A stretch of DNA of 64,000 nucleotides from assembly GCF_003851685.1 (NCBI RefSeq), contig NZ_CP027727.1, positions 5,933,146-5,997,145 of the forward strand, read 5' to 3'. The notes beneath the pieces were generated by a model, which saw nothing but the letters and a program-made list of their open reading frames with translations, searched no databases and was not told where the DNA came from. The position numbers were made by a program, and so were the translations under genes. How positions within the stretch are numbered: the first letter of the stretch is position 1; each line of letters starts with the position of its first letter. Source of the stretch: Pseudomonas sp. R5-89-07 (lineage in GTDB: Bacteria > Pseudomonadota > Gammaproteobacteria > Pseudomonadales > Pseudomonadaceae). Positions 16,342 through 24,595 of this stretch are shown here, piece by piece.

Positions 16342-16494
16342 CATAGATACATCCTGCGAGTCGGGGGAACTGATCGTAATAATTCGTTTGGGATCGTGTT
16401 AGCTCGCATGCTTTACCGACACCAGCTCTATGTATCTGAATTTCTTGAGCCGCTTTCGTTGCATCAAGCTCGGCTTGGAGCGTCCTCGCAATTC

Positions 16495-18105
16495 CTAAGC
16501 AGGTGAAGACCTCTGTTCCACGCGGGCTCGCTTTCTTTCTCGTTCGGCTTTCCTTGCAGCTCGGTCCCTGCTCAACTCAACCTCTCTCATGGGATGGTTG
16601 ATGAAGTGCTGTTCGTAGGTACGGATCAGACCAGCATCGTGACTTGCCATAACCTGCTCGAAAACGTAATCCGCGTTCCTGGCGACGATTTCGTACTTAT
16701 CGGTTTCAAGGTTTCTATTTGAGATCAGTAACAGCGCCTCGGGAGTGAAATTTCCGCTGCTCCAGATTTCAAACCGCTGCGGCAGGTATCCCCATTCGGA
16801 ATGATGCTTAGCCACTTCGCGGAGTACGGGAATGCGCTTGTCGAGCCATTTGGCGACTTCTGCGTCATCTACATTGCCCAAGGGATGTACTCCCTTGCAC
16901 TCGATGAACACCACGTCTTGATACCTCCTGACTACCAAGACGTCAATTTCGGCCTGCCGGCCAAGGCTGTCCTTAACCTTCCTGTTCACTTCAGGATCGC
17001 CGCCCGGGAACGTGGACTTGGCAATGTGAGCAACTGCAAACTCAAACAAACTTCCTCGCAAAGTAGACCCGGCGCCCTCTATCCGCGAAAGCACGTTGAA
17101 AACCTGATCCAGTGACTCAGGGCTGTCCAAGAGCTTGGCCGTGTTTTCGAGTAATGAGCACAGGCTCTTCAGAGCTCTGGCTACCTCCAGGCCGAAAAGG
17201 CTTTCGGTAGTGGCAGGAATGATGCCCTCTGCTTTTAAGAGCGAGAACGCTTCGGTGGAAAACTCTTCAGCTACAAAAACCTGGAGACAGCGGCTTACCT
17301 TTGAAAGGCTGCGCAGCGTCACGCATTTTTTGACGAATGCACTCAGTTCCTCCGCAGTTACCCGTCCATTCAAAGCAATGTCGCAGACAAAAAATCCGCC
17401 CTTAACGCCGGCAGCCTCAGAATACGAACGCATCGGAAACAGAAATGATGGACCCGCCATATCCCACTGAAACGTACCTACCTGCGGCATCTTCTCTAGC
17501 CCATCGTCCTCACGGGTTTTGACGGCCTCGTAGCTCACCAGCCCCAATTTTCGTGCCCAGTCCTTTACCGCGATCAGCGCCAGTCGCTCTGCAATGTTTC
17601 GAGCCTTGAGTTTGGCCAGCGTGATCCCGTCCTGGAGGGGCATTTCTTGATCGCATCTCACGACGCATGTATCCCCTCCCGGCAGTGCTACCTCCTTGAC
17701 CAGACTCGCGCTGATCAACCGTTCAAGCAGACTTTCGGCCGAGACGTGTTTCAACTGAGCTACCGGCGCTCCACAGGCGATAAGGAAATGAGACCGCAGC
17801 ATGAAGTTAGAGCGCATTTTCAAGGCTTGGAGGGCTGAGTAGTAGGCGCTATTCGTCTGCTGAAGAGCATCAATCAGATTGGAAAAAAATTTCCGCGAGC
17901 CGTAATCGGATCGTAGATACACAAAGCGGGCACGGTGAGGAAAGATTAGGTGGCTCAGCTTTCTCATATCTTCACAGCCCCGCTCGACCCGCTTGCGAGC
18001 GGCCGTAGGAGCCAGGTTGTATTGAGATTCCAGGATCTTCGCGAGCTCACTGCTCAGCATCGGGCCGTTCTTAGCCAGAATTTTCGCTACCGCATCCTTC
18101 GCCAT
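16495..18105 (-). CDS. Protein with PD-(D/E)XK-like motif and predicted winged-helix N-terminus
   Basis: A 536-residue protein I cannot name. Residues 1-60 (MAKDAVAKILAKNGPMLSSEL and following) look like a winged helix-turn-helix. A long central region of about 300 residues has no known motif. Residues 385-405 hold a restriction-endonuclease-like pattern: AEID (Glu386, Asp388), a hydrophobic strand, then FIECKG (Glu402, Lys404), which is the D-x(n)-ExK arrangement of PD-(D/E)XK nucleases. The C terminus is a highly charged basic tail (KAERERKRARVEQ). It reads in the same direction as the Gabija-like pair, 261 bases upstream. Its place in a defence-rich cargo suggests a DNA-targeting effector, alone or as a partner. 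Confidence 0.72.
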   Translation of the reverse strand: MAKDAVAKILAKNGPMLSSELAKILESQYNLAPTAARKRVERGCEDMRKLSHLIFPHRARFVYLRSDYGSRKFFSNLIDALQQTNSAYYSALQALKMRSNFMLRSHFLIACGAPVAQLKHVSAESLLERLISASLVKEVALPGGDTCVVRCDQEMPLQDGITLAKLKARNIAERLALIAVKDWARKLGLVSYEAVKTREDDGLEKMPQVGTFQWDMAGPSFLFPMRSYSEAAGVKGGFFVCDIALNGRVTAEELSAFVKKCVTLRSLSKVSRCLQVFVAEEFSTEAFSLLKAEGIIPATTESLFGLEVARALKSLCSLLENTAKLLDSPESLDQVFNVLSRIEGAGSTLRGSLFEFAVAHIAKSTFPGGDPEVNRKVKDSLGRQAEIDVLVVRRYQDVVFIECKGVHPLGNVDDAEVAKWLDKRIPVLREVAKHHSEWGYLPQRFEIWSSGNFTPEALLLISNRNLETDKYEIVARNADYVFEQVMASHDAGLIRTYEQHFINHPMREVELSRDRAARKAERERKRARVEQRSSPA

Positions 18106-18460
18106 TTCGCCTCCGTAATGCCTATGTCACACAGCGCTATTTATATAACTTGTAAACAAGTGCCGTTCTGCTTGCTGTTTGTATTCTATGAAAAGCCCAA
18201 TTTACAAGGTCTTCCTGGAACCGAGTCAGCGGAAAACCAGAAAAATGTCACAATAGTCGAATCTTGGGCGCCTGCAAGGTGTTGCTTTAGACGCCCGGAG
18301 CCAGGTGAAGGGCCGACATGTGGCCCGATGATCAATGTCGCCTTTCTATCGAGGGAGCAAGATGCAGATCGGCCTGTTTTGTTCTTAGACCAACCCTAGA
18401 GAGCTAAACTGAAGATCTGCGGAGCAGGAGCTGCTGCGCGATGATTCAGAGGGCCTCAAT
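18106..18460. other. Divergent intergenic region, promoter space for the nuclease gene and the BPSL0761-like gene
   Basis: About 355 bases between two divergent genes. The stretch 18120-18190 is AT-rich and would suit promoters, but I find no confident -35/-10 pair or operator. A plus-strand open frame at 17950-18399 is mostly antisense to the nuclease gene and is not considered real. Confidence 0.45.
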
Positions 18461-18748
18461 ATGACCATGCCGAATGAACGTACCCGGGCTGTCATCCAAA
18501 CGGGAGAGTTTCTGCTCGAGCTATCCCGAGATTCCTCGTTACCAGAACGGATACGCCGTGACGCCAAGTTTCTCCTGCGTCATTACCCAGACCAGTTCCA
18601 GATGCTCCTTGCTGGACGGATTGAAGAATCATCAGATTCTGACGTATCCCCATCAGGTCCAGTCTTCAGTTCCTCAATCGAGAGCAGCTATCACTCCCCG
18701 ATCGTTTACGCTGCAGACGCGAAAAAGTCAGATGAACAAATGGGATAG
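18461..18748 (+). CDS. Small BPSL0761-like conserved protein
   Basis: A 95-residue protein starting MTMPNERTRAVIQTGEFLL and continuing with SLPERIRRDAKFLLRHYP, a motif I recognise from a widespread small family labelled BPSL0761 in pseudomonads and Burkholderia. The conserved part ends near residue 50; the tail is low-complexity and serine-rich. The function is unknown. It overlaps the start of the broken sirtuin gene by 17 bases and would have been cotranslated with it. Family members often lie on mobile elements, which fits this site. Confidence 0.7.
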   Translation: MTMPNERTRAVIQTGEFLLELSRDSSLPERIRRDAKFLLRHYPDQFQMLLAGRIEESSDSDVSPSGPVFSSSIESSYHSPIVYAADAKKSDEQMG

Positions 18749-19494
18749 AGCCGTCGTAGCTTTGGCCGTCGCTCGAAAAGTCGTGTTTTTCGCCGGCGCA
18801 GGCATCTCTGCTGCAAGTGGAATTCCAACATTTCGCGACAAACTCATAGGCCTTTGGGAGAAACACGACCCCGAAAGATTGGAAACGGTACAGGCTTTTC
18901 GGGAGAACCCTCAACTGGTTTGGGGCTGGTATCTGTGGCGGCGCTCCCAAGCTGGCCAGGCCCAACCAAACGCCGCTCATCTTTCGATTAGTCGACTGGC
19001 GGCCACCGGCAAACAGGTTTCGGTCATAACTCAGAATATCGATGACCTGCACGAGCGCGCGGGGTCTCAGAACGTCGTGCATTTGCACGGCAGCTTGATG
19101 AATCCGATCTGTTTTGCCTGCTAGCGTCCGGCGGTAATCACAACTGATCAGCTTCAGGTTTGTGCAGAAGGAGAATGGGTAGAGCCGCCCCCGGTGCACA
19201 CGGTGCAATGGGAAACTCCGACCTGGAATTGTGTGGTTTGGAGAGGATCTGCCTGCTGGAGCCTGGAAAGCAGCTATGGCCGCCGTCAGGAATTGCGACG
19301 CCCTGATCTCCGTGGGGACTTCAGGAGTCGTCAGGCCTGCGGCGGATATTCCTGAAATCGCACTGTCATCTGGCGCGACAGTTATCCACGTCAACATTGC
19401 AGACGTTTGCCTGAGGTCCCCAAATGAATTGATGCTGATAGGCGCGGCCGCGCAGGTGTTGCCTGAACTATTGCAGGCGACACCCTCGAGATAA
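18732..19494 (+). pseudogene. Broken SIR2-family (sirtuin) NAD-dependent deacylase gene
   Basis: The reading begins MNKWDRAVVALAVARKVV and has the sirtuin NAD-binding motifs FFAGAGISAASGIPTFRD, VITQNIDDLHERAG and the catalytic HLHGS. It is interrupted twice. An in-frame TAG at 19122-19124 falls right after CFAC, where homologues usually have Lys. Then an extra C in the run of Cs near 19190 shifts the frame; resuming in the other frame restores CTRCNGKLRPGIVWFGE, the second zinc pair, and the end ...QVLPELLQATPSR at 19494. Two independent lesions argue for a real pseudogene rather than a sequencing error. An intact copy would be about 250 residues, a CobB-like size. Confidence 0.85.
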
Positions 19495-19538
19495 AGCTGG
19501 CAGCAGCTCAGCAGGATGTGCGAAGGCTTTCACGGCGC

Positions 19539-20891
19539 TTACTTTGCAGGCCCTCGCGGCTTTGGCGCCCCTTTGGATTCGAATAGCAGTCGGCTGTACG
19601 CATCCTCCAAGCCCTCCCGAGTTTGCTTGGGTAAGGCTGGTTTTTTTTCACGCACGGGCTTCGAAGACGGATTGGAAGGTGAACCTGGCGGATGGAGCTG
19701 TTCGAAAGTCTTACGCTCCTCGGCTGTCAGGGATGAAACAAAAACCTTCTCGCTCACCCGTGCAGCTCGATCGTCCTTGGTGAAGCTCAAGACGTTGGAA
19801 GGCAACGGTACCGGGAACGGACAACGGAGGTCAGGCCTGGCTCCGGTTTTATTCTTATGAATGCTGAGGCGAGCTAGCTCCTCGATATCGTCCCTACTGC
19901 TGGAGTACGAGGCTGAAAGGTAAGCATTGTTGACGTCCTCCAAAGTAATCGTATGGCGACGGGCCGCACGGGCTTCGAGATACGCCACCTTGATCAGTTG
20001 AACCGCCAGACGCTTTATACCGAACGTCCAGCGATACAGCTCATGTACAAGGGCGGCCGGATCTGCGGATACGCGTCGTCCACTCACCCGGATGCATTCT
20101 CGAACATATTCCTCCCAAGCTTTCGAGTCAGGATGGTCCGGCAGCATGACGCGGAGGTCGGATAGAAGCCGTTGCTTGTCCTCACTGTTTCTTGTCAGCA
20201 GTTTGTGGCCCAAGCTGTAGTTCGCCACATAGATCATCGGAATCCCCAGCCCGGCCACGGTGAGGAGAATATCCGTGACCCGGGCTACGCCTTGACCAGT
20301 GCTCTGATGCTGCATCTCTTCGAGCATCATTAGTGATACACCGTCACGATTGACCCTACGCCGGCACTCCGTCAGCAGCTTTGATGTGTTCGCTCTAACT
20401 CCTGCCGCGTCGCCGCCGAGGAAGTCTTCCAACAACTGCCTGCCGCCAGCCTTCCCCCTTGCGCTGGCGTACCAGTACGAGATTAAGGTATGCGGTTCAT
20501 GGTAATGAGCCGATGCATAAGGAGCAGGTCCAGGCATTACCTTCATCAGCGCTCTAATAGTTTGGCTCTTCCCAATGCCAGCAAGGCCGGTAAGGCAAGT
20601 AGGGAACGCCTCCTCCTCAGGGGGGTGATACAGCCGCCGCTGATATTGCTGGTCAGTGGAAAAGCTCTCGGCCGAAAAGCTGCGCGCACGGTCAACGCTG
20701 TCTTTGATGAAGTCCAAAGAAAACTGGTTGGGAAGGAAAATCGTCTTCAGGGCCTCCGACAAACGCTCAGCGGCCAATGCGGGGCTCAACTCCTCAAGAC
20801 CGGTCACCGGATCAGGATGCACTGTAACCAACCGCCGGATATCAGCCAGCGTGTCCGGTCCGTCAAAGCGCCTGGAAAAGATGTTAGTCAT
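19539..20891 (-). CDS. tnsC: TnsC-like AAA+ ATPase, transposition regulator
   Basis: A 450-residue AAA+ protein with Walker A GLAGIGKSQ (102-110) and Walker B LMMLEE (187-192), similar to TnsC/TniB regulators that link target-site proteins to the transposase. A C-terminal proline- and lysine-rich tail (PPGSPSNPSSKPVREKKP) may contact TnsA/TnsB. It is the last gene of the tnsA-tnsB-tnsC operon and overlaps tnsB by 8 bases. By analogy with Tn7, it forms an ATP-dependent assembly on DNA that is recruited by TnsD/TniQ and activates TnsAB. It ends close to the broken sirtuin gene, which is convergent. Confidence 0.88.
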   Translation of the reverse strand: MTNIFSRRFDGPDTLADIRRLVTVHPDPVTGLEELSPALAAERLSEALKTIFLPNQFSLDFIKDSVDRARSFSAESFSTDQQYQRRLYHPPEEEAFPTCLTGLAGIGKSQTIRALMKVMPGPAPYASAHYHEPHTLISYWYASARGKAGGRQLLEDFLGGDAAGVRANTSKLLTECRRRVNRDGVSLMMLEEMQHQSTGQGVARVTDILLTVAGLGIPMIYVANYSLGHKLLTRNSEDKQRLLSDLRVMLPDHPDSKAWEEYVRECIRVSGRRVSADPAALVHELYRWTFGIKRLAVQLIKVAYLEARAARRHTITLEDVNNAYLSASYSSSRDDIEELARLSIHKNKTGARPDLRCPFPVPLPSNVLSFTKDDRAARVSEKVFVSSLTAEERKTFEQLHPPGSPSNPSSKPVREKKPALPKQTREGLEDAYSRLLFESKGAPKPRGPAK

Positions 20892-22917
20892 GACCTTTCC
20901 CCATCAACCGCTTCTGATCGGCGGCATCACGCTCGGCCGATCCACCCTTCGAAGGACGCCCCAACTTGCGAGTTCCACTGTCCCAGGTTTTGCCTGTTGC
21001 GTGAAGAAACTGGGCATTGCGATCCTGGAGGATCGCGGGCTGTTCTTCACGAAGCTGCGCCTTGCCGCGCAGCCGATTCTCATTGAGCACTTGAAGATCC
21101 GACAGCGAAATGTCGACACTGCTGGGGTGGACACTCGCCGGCTTTACAAAGTCGAGTTCGTACAGGACGCCTTCTAACTCAATCCAGATATGCCTGACAC
21201 ACATTGTCATCACATACGCTGTGACAGGTATCTGACCATTGAGCGCAATCTTGTCAAAAACTTCGGTATCAATCAGCTTTGAAGAGTTGTACTTACGGCC
21301 ATAAAAATAAACTCCACTCCTTTTTATGTGCGCCGGATGAGGAGTCAGGAACTCTCGCACAGCGTAGTCAAAACTAACCTCCGTTCCTGCATCGTAACCA
21401 AGATCACTATAAAACTTGTAAATATTATGTGGGGTTGGACTGAAGCCCACCTCCAACATCTCAGGCGTCATCTTCCCCTCAGCATCTGAAGCATGATTAT
21501 CGTAAATAGCTTGAAGAATATGCCGCTTGGACATCTCGACAAAGTTGAGGGAACTATGAAAGTGCGTTGGCTGATCATTGTCAGACTTGGTCCGAGGATG
21601 TGACGACTCAACCGTCGCTTTCGACTGACCCGAATGGGTAGGAGTCAGCTCAAGCCGGGATAACCAACTCATCATTTCGCCACGAGCAACTGCTTGTGAA
21701 CGGATCGGTACGCCCATGGTAGAGCCGGGCCCACGGTCGAAGACGATGTTTTGTGGCAGACCGTAAGTTGGCCATTCTTCTTCTTTAATGGTTAATCCGA
21801 ACAACGAGGCAAATTTGACTTTGCTAATAGCCATCGAAAAGAGGGCCATGCGGTAAGCTTCCATATTCTCTTTGTTTTCGGAGAAACCCAAGGCGACGAC
21901 AGCTCCAGACTGGCCACATACTCCTCGAACCACACAGGCCGAATCCATAGCGGCTCCTTCGAGCAAACCAGATATTTTGCCTTTTGGGTTATAGCCGTCA
22001 AACTCAACAAGTTGGTTTACGTTGACCAAGTCATGAGAAAAACTTCCAACAAAACCGGACTTCGCTCGAGCCCAACTCGGACCTCTACGCGCTTTCCTAT
22101 ACGCCTTGGTGCTTATCACCTGACCAAGACAGTAATCGTACTGTCCTTTTGTGGGAAATGGCTTACCTTCGGGATGATAGAATTTCTTTTTTCCTTTCGA
22201 TGTTGTTAAAGGAATACAACCGAACTCACCCACCAGCACGTCGCCAAAGATCTCAGTGTCAGATTTCGTTTTATCGTTATATTTAATGAATCCATTTACG
22301 ATAGAAGCCTGCATTTCGGGCGTAGCAGGAAATCGGGATTTGAGCCCCGACTTAAGCGGCCTTCCCAATACTTTTCCGTCTGCTGCCTGTACCCTTTTGC
22401 CTTTCCCACAACGGTTGAACTTGGGCATAAGCGCCCATTTCGAGCGGCCAAACACCAAATATGTAAAAAACCAAAACCTCAACCGGGCTCCGACCTGCTT
22501 GGGGAACTGCTGATCGGCATAGGAGTTGATAATCGATTCAGGCCTGTCGCTCGAGAGGATATCCTCCGCATGTTCTACCAAATGAGCTATGGCGAGGTAA
22601 CGCTTGTTGACCATTTCATCGTAGCTTTTCGTCGGCCTGACTCGATCTTTTTCCAGTTTATCCACCGAAGTGCCGCTGATGGACGTCAACCATGGAGGTG
22701 TGGCGTCACTGCCACATTCCACAAGATCACCATTGGTCAACGCCAGATCAAATTCAGGCCGCGAAAACGTCAGCAAACGCGCAGTGGTGCCTTTTTCATC
22801 AAAAAATACAAGGCGCGCCCTGTTCGCCTTGCCGTCACTTGCAAGGAAATAGTATTCAACATCGTTCGTCAGCCCTTTGAATCCCTCAGGTGCTTTCAGC
22901 TTCGAGCCAGTGATCAT
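20884..22917 (-). CDS. tnsB: TnsB-like DDE transposase
   Basis: A 677-residue Mu/TnsB-type transposase that cuts and joins the 3' ends. The catalytic triad can be read as Asp307 (VEFDGY), Asp394 (IVFDRGPG) and Glu437 (TVESSH). The N-terminal ~200 residues should carry the DNA-binding helices that recognise the AATAAAGTCTGTCGG repeats. A C-terminal tail (KRLMGKGHD) fits a TnsC-contact region. Length is close to Tn7 TnsB (702). It overlaps tnsA by 4 bases and tnsC by 8, so the three are one translational unit. It works with TnsA to excise the element by double-strand cuts. Confidence 0.93.
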   Translation of the reverse strand: MITGSKLKAPEGFKGLTNDVEYYFLASDGKANRARLVFFDEKGTTARLLTFSRPEFDLALTNGDLVECGSDATPPWLTSISGTSVDKLEKDRVRPTKSYDEMVNKRYLAIAHLVEHAEDILSSDRPESIINSYADQQFPKQVGARLRFWFFTYLVFGRSKWALMPKFNRCGKGKRVQAADGKVLGRPLKSGLKSRFPATPEMQASIVNGFIKYNDKTKSDTEIFGDVLVGEFGCIPLTTSKGKKKFYHPEGKPFPTKGQYDYCLGQVISTKAYRKARRGPSWARAKSGFVGSFSHDLVNVNQLVEFDGYNPKGKISGLLEGAAMDSACVVRGVCGQSGAVVALGFSENKENMEAYRMALFSMAISKVKFASLFGLTIKEEEWPTYGLPQNIVFDRGPGSTMGVPIRSQAVARGEMMSWLSRLELTPTHSGQSKATVESSHPRTKSDNDQPTHFHSSLNFVEMSKRHILQAIYDNHASDAEGKMTPEMLEVGFSPTPHNIYKFYSDLGYDAGTEVSFDYAVREFLTPHPAHIKRSGVYFYGRKYNSSKLIDTEVFDKIALNGQIPVTAYVMTMCVRHIWIELEGVLYELDFVKPASVHPSSVDISLSDLQVLNENRLRGKAQLREEQPAILQDRNAQFLHATGKTWDSGTRKLGRPSKGGSAERDAADQKRLMGKGHD

Positions 22918-23900
22918 TCGGGCAGTCCGGCAAAAAGTGAGCCATAGACTTGCAGAACATCCGGCGCATCCGTCACCAATGGATGATCGATAAGAATCGG
23001 GTCAAACAAACTGACCTGTAGCTTACGCTCCCATATGTCTTTGTAGATCTTCGTCAGAAACAGATCACGCCGGCCCCACCGCTGTCCGTAGGTTAAGGCA
23101 ACAGACGCGACTGGCCTCCCATGAGCGACACAGTCACCGACGTCGTGCGAGAAGTCCTCGAGAAGATTCGATTCGAGGCTGATTTCGCGATCATGGTAGC
23201 CGTATAGAAGATCCAAGTTGGCTACCAAGACTGGGTCCAACAGGTCCCTAGAGACCCTCACAGTCCTCATACCTGCACTATGGTAGTACGCCTCTTCCAA
23301 GGCATGTCGCAAGCGAGCTTTCTCGCGGTCTTCTTTCTGTTTCGCCAGACTCTTCAAGCTTCCCCGCGCAACCTCATCAAAATCCATCGCACTCAACTTC
23401 ACTGTCCAGTTCACAACGTAGGGGACTGAGCCTTGCGGCTGGATATAGAGAAGTAGATCGCCCAGGTACGGATGGGGGACCCTCTGGCGTTCACCATCCC
23501 CGTAGGTCACGACTACAGTCGCGTGTTTAAACCCGATTTCCTCCGCTACTAATGATGTTCCCTTCACCGGCAGAAGTTCCAAACCTGCAGCAAAAGGGTG
23601 CCCTTGAAGTGGATGAACATGTGGAATCGGGCTGAGCATCTTCTGCTCGTGCAACTCAAATACGTCAGGATTATAAAGAGCCAGTTGGGCGAAGATTCTT
23701 TCCGGTGTAGAAAGAAGATGCAGTGCTCGGCCCAGCTTCCTGCTATTAAGTCGGCAAATACGAGAGCCCTTGGGCGCTTCACCAGGGACTGCATAAATTC
23801 TAGGTAAGTAGATATCTCCCCACTTGAAGCGGCCTTGTCGACCTATAATGCGAAATAACGATTTTTTAAGATCCACTAATTTTATCCATCGTCCATTCAA
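22914..23900 (-). CDS. tnsA: TnsA-like endonuclease
   Basis: A 328-residue endonuclease that cuts the 5' ends during cut-and-paste transposition. The start is a TTG at 23900 (MNGRWIKLVD); no good ATG precedes it in frame. Likely active-site residues by position are Glu67 (STPERIF, followed by NPDVFELHEQ), Asp148 (YLGDLL) and Lys168 in NWTVK. In E. coli TnsA the residue two before the lysine is Gln; here it is Thr166, which is unusual but common variation is possible. It is first in the operon with tnsB and tnsC, and its 5' side faces a divergent tnsD-like gene. Confidence 0.85.
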   Translation of the reverse strand: MNGRWIKLVDLKKSLFRIIGRQGRFKWGDIYLPRIYAVPGEAPKGSRICRLNSRKLGRALHLLSTPERIFAQLALYNPDVFELHEQKMLSPIPHVHPLQGHPFAAGLELLPVKGTSLVAEEIGFKHATVVVTYGDGERQRVPHPYLGDLLLYIQPQGSVPYVVNWTVKLSAMDFDEVARGSLKSLAKQKEDREKARLRHALEEAYYHSAGMRTVRVSRDLLDPVLVANLDLLYGYHDREISLESNLLEDFSHDVGDCVAHGRPVASVALTYGQRWGRRDLFLTKIYKDIWERKLQVSLFDPILIDHPLVTDAPDVLQVYGSLFAGLPE

Positions 23901-24595
23901 TCCTTACAGGCAACTTATAAAGGCTCACCTGCATCGGGTGAATAAGCAGTCCAATAGCGCGCTGGCACGCCGATGGCTACACCACGCGCAATTTACTTTT
24001 CTCGGGATGAGCGGAGCCGTGCAGGACTTGACGCCCTACGCTAGTGAATGGACAATGGATTCGTCAGGAGTCGAAAGCTGACTTATCCTCAGAGGCCCAA
24101 GGTAGCACTTGGGCCTTTGTCTATCTGGCTCCTGGGTTTTCTATCCAGTTTCCATGTTGTTTTCCTCAGGCCTGAGTAATAGGCCAGCAACTCTCTAATT
24201 TCAGCTGGCTGCACTTTGGCAGCTACATCTTCGTTAATTAGGCAGAACTTGCATCGGCTGTTTGGCGTGCGTTTTCGGTTTTCAGTACTGCCTTTAGTAA
24301 AACGTTACTTAACGCAGCATGTTACCGCCGGAAAATGGCAGTTGACAACTGGAATAATTCAGCGAAGTTGCGCCTCCGGCGGCGGTTTTATGCTGATTTT
24401 CCAGTGCCTTCGGGGCTTAGAGGGCCAAAAACCGGCACATCTAGATGATAGGGAAATAAAAAACTGATGGTAAAAACCAACAGTTATGGGTCCTTAGATT
24501 CGCGAATAACCAGCCGCTGTTTAGGCAGAATGGATACGAAGCACGGGTGCCAGGCCTCTATACTAATCTCTTCTGCCACTCGTCTAGGAGGCCCC
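23901..24595. other. Divergent tnsA/tnsD control region with a hairpin at 24093-24116
   Basis: About 700 bases with no convincing gene. AGGCCCAAG (24093-24101) pairs with CTTGGGCCT (24108-24116) and is followed by TTTGTCT, a probable plus-strand terminator or attenuator. No upstream plus-strand gene is apparent between 23901 and 24090 to be terminated. AT-rich DNA around 24220-24340 would suit promoters. A plus-strand frame from 24467 joins the tnsD gene but homology-like sequence begins only at 24596. Confidence 0.5.

Noticed and set aside
19086..19200. Selenocysteine or programmed frameshift in the sirtuin gene
   Set aside because: The stop is TAG and the shift is a one-base C-run gain, with no structure suggesting recoding; ordinary decay explains both.
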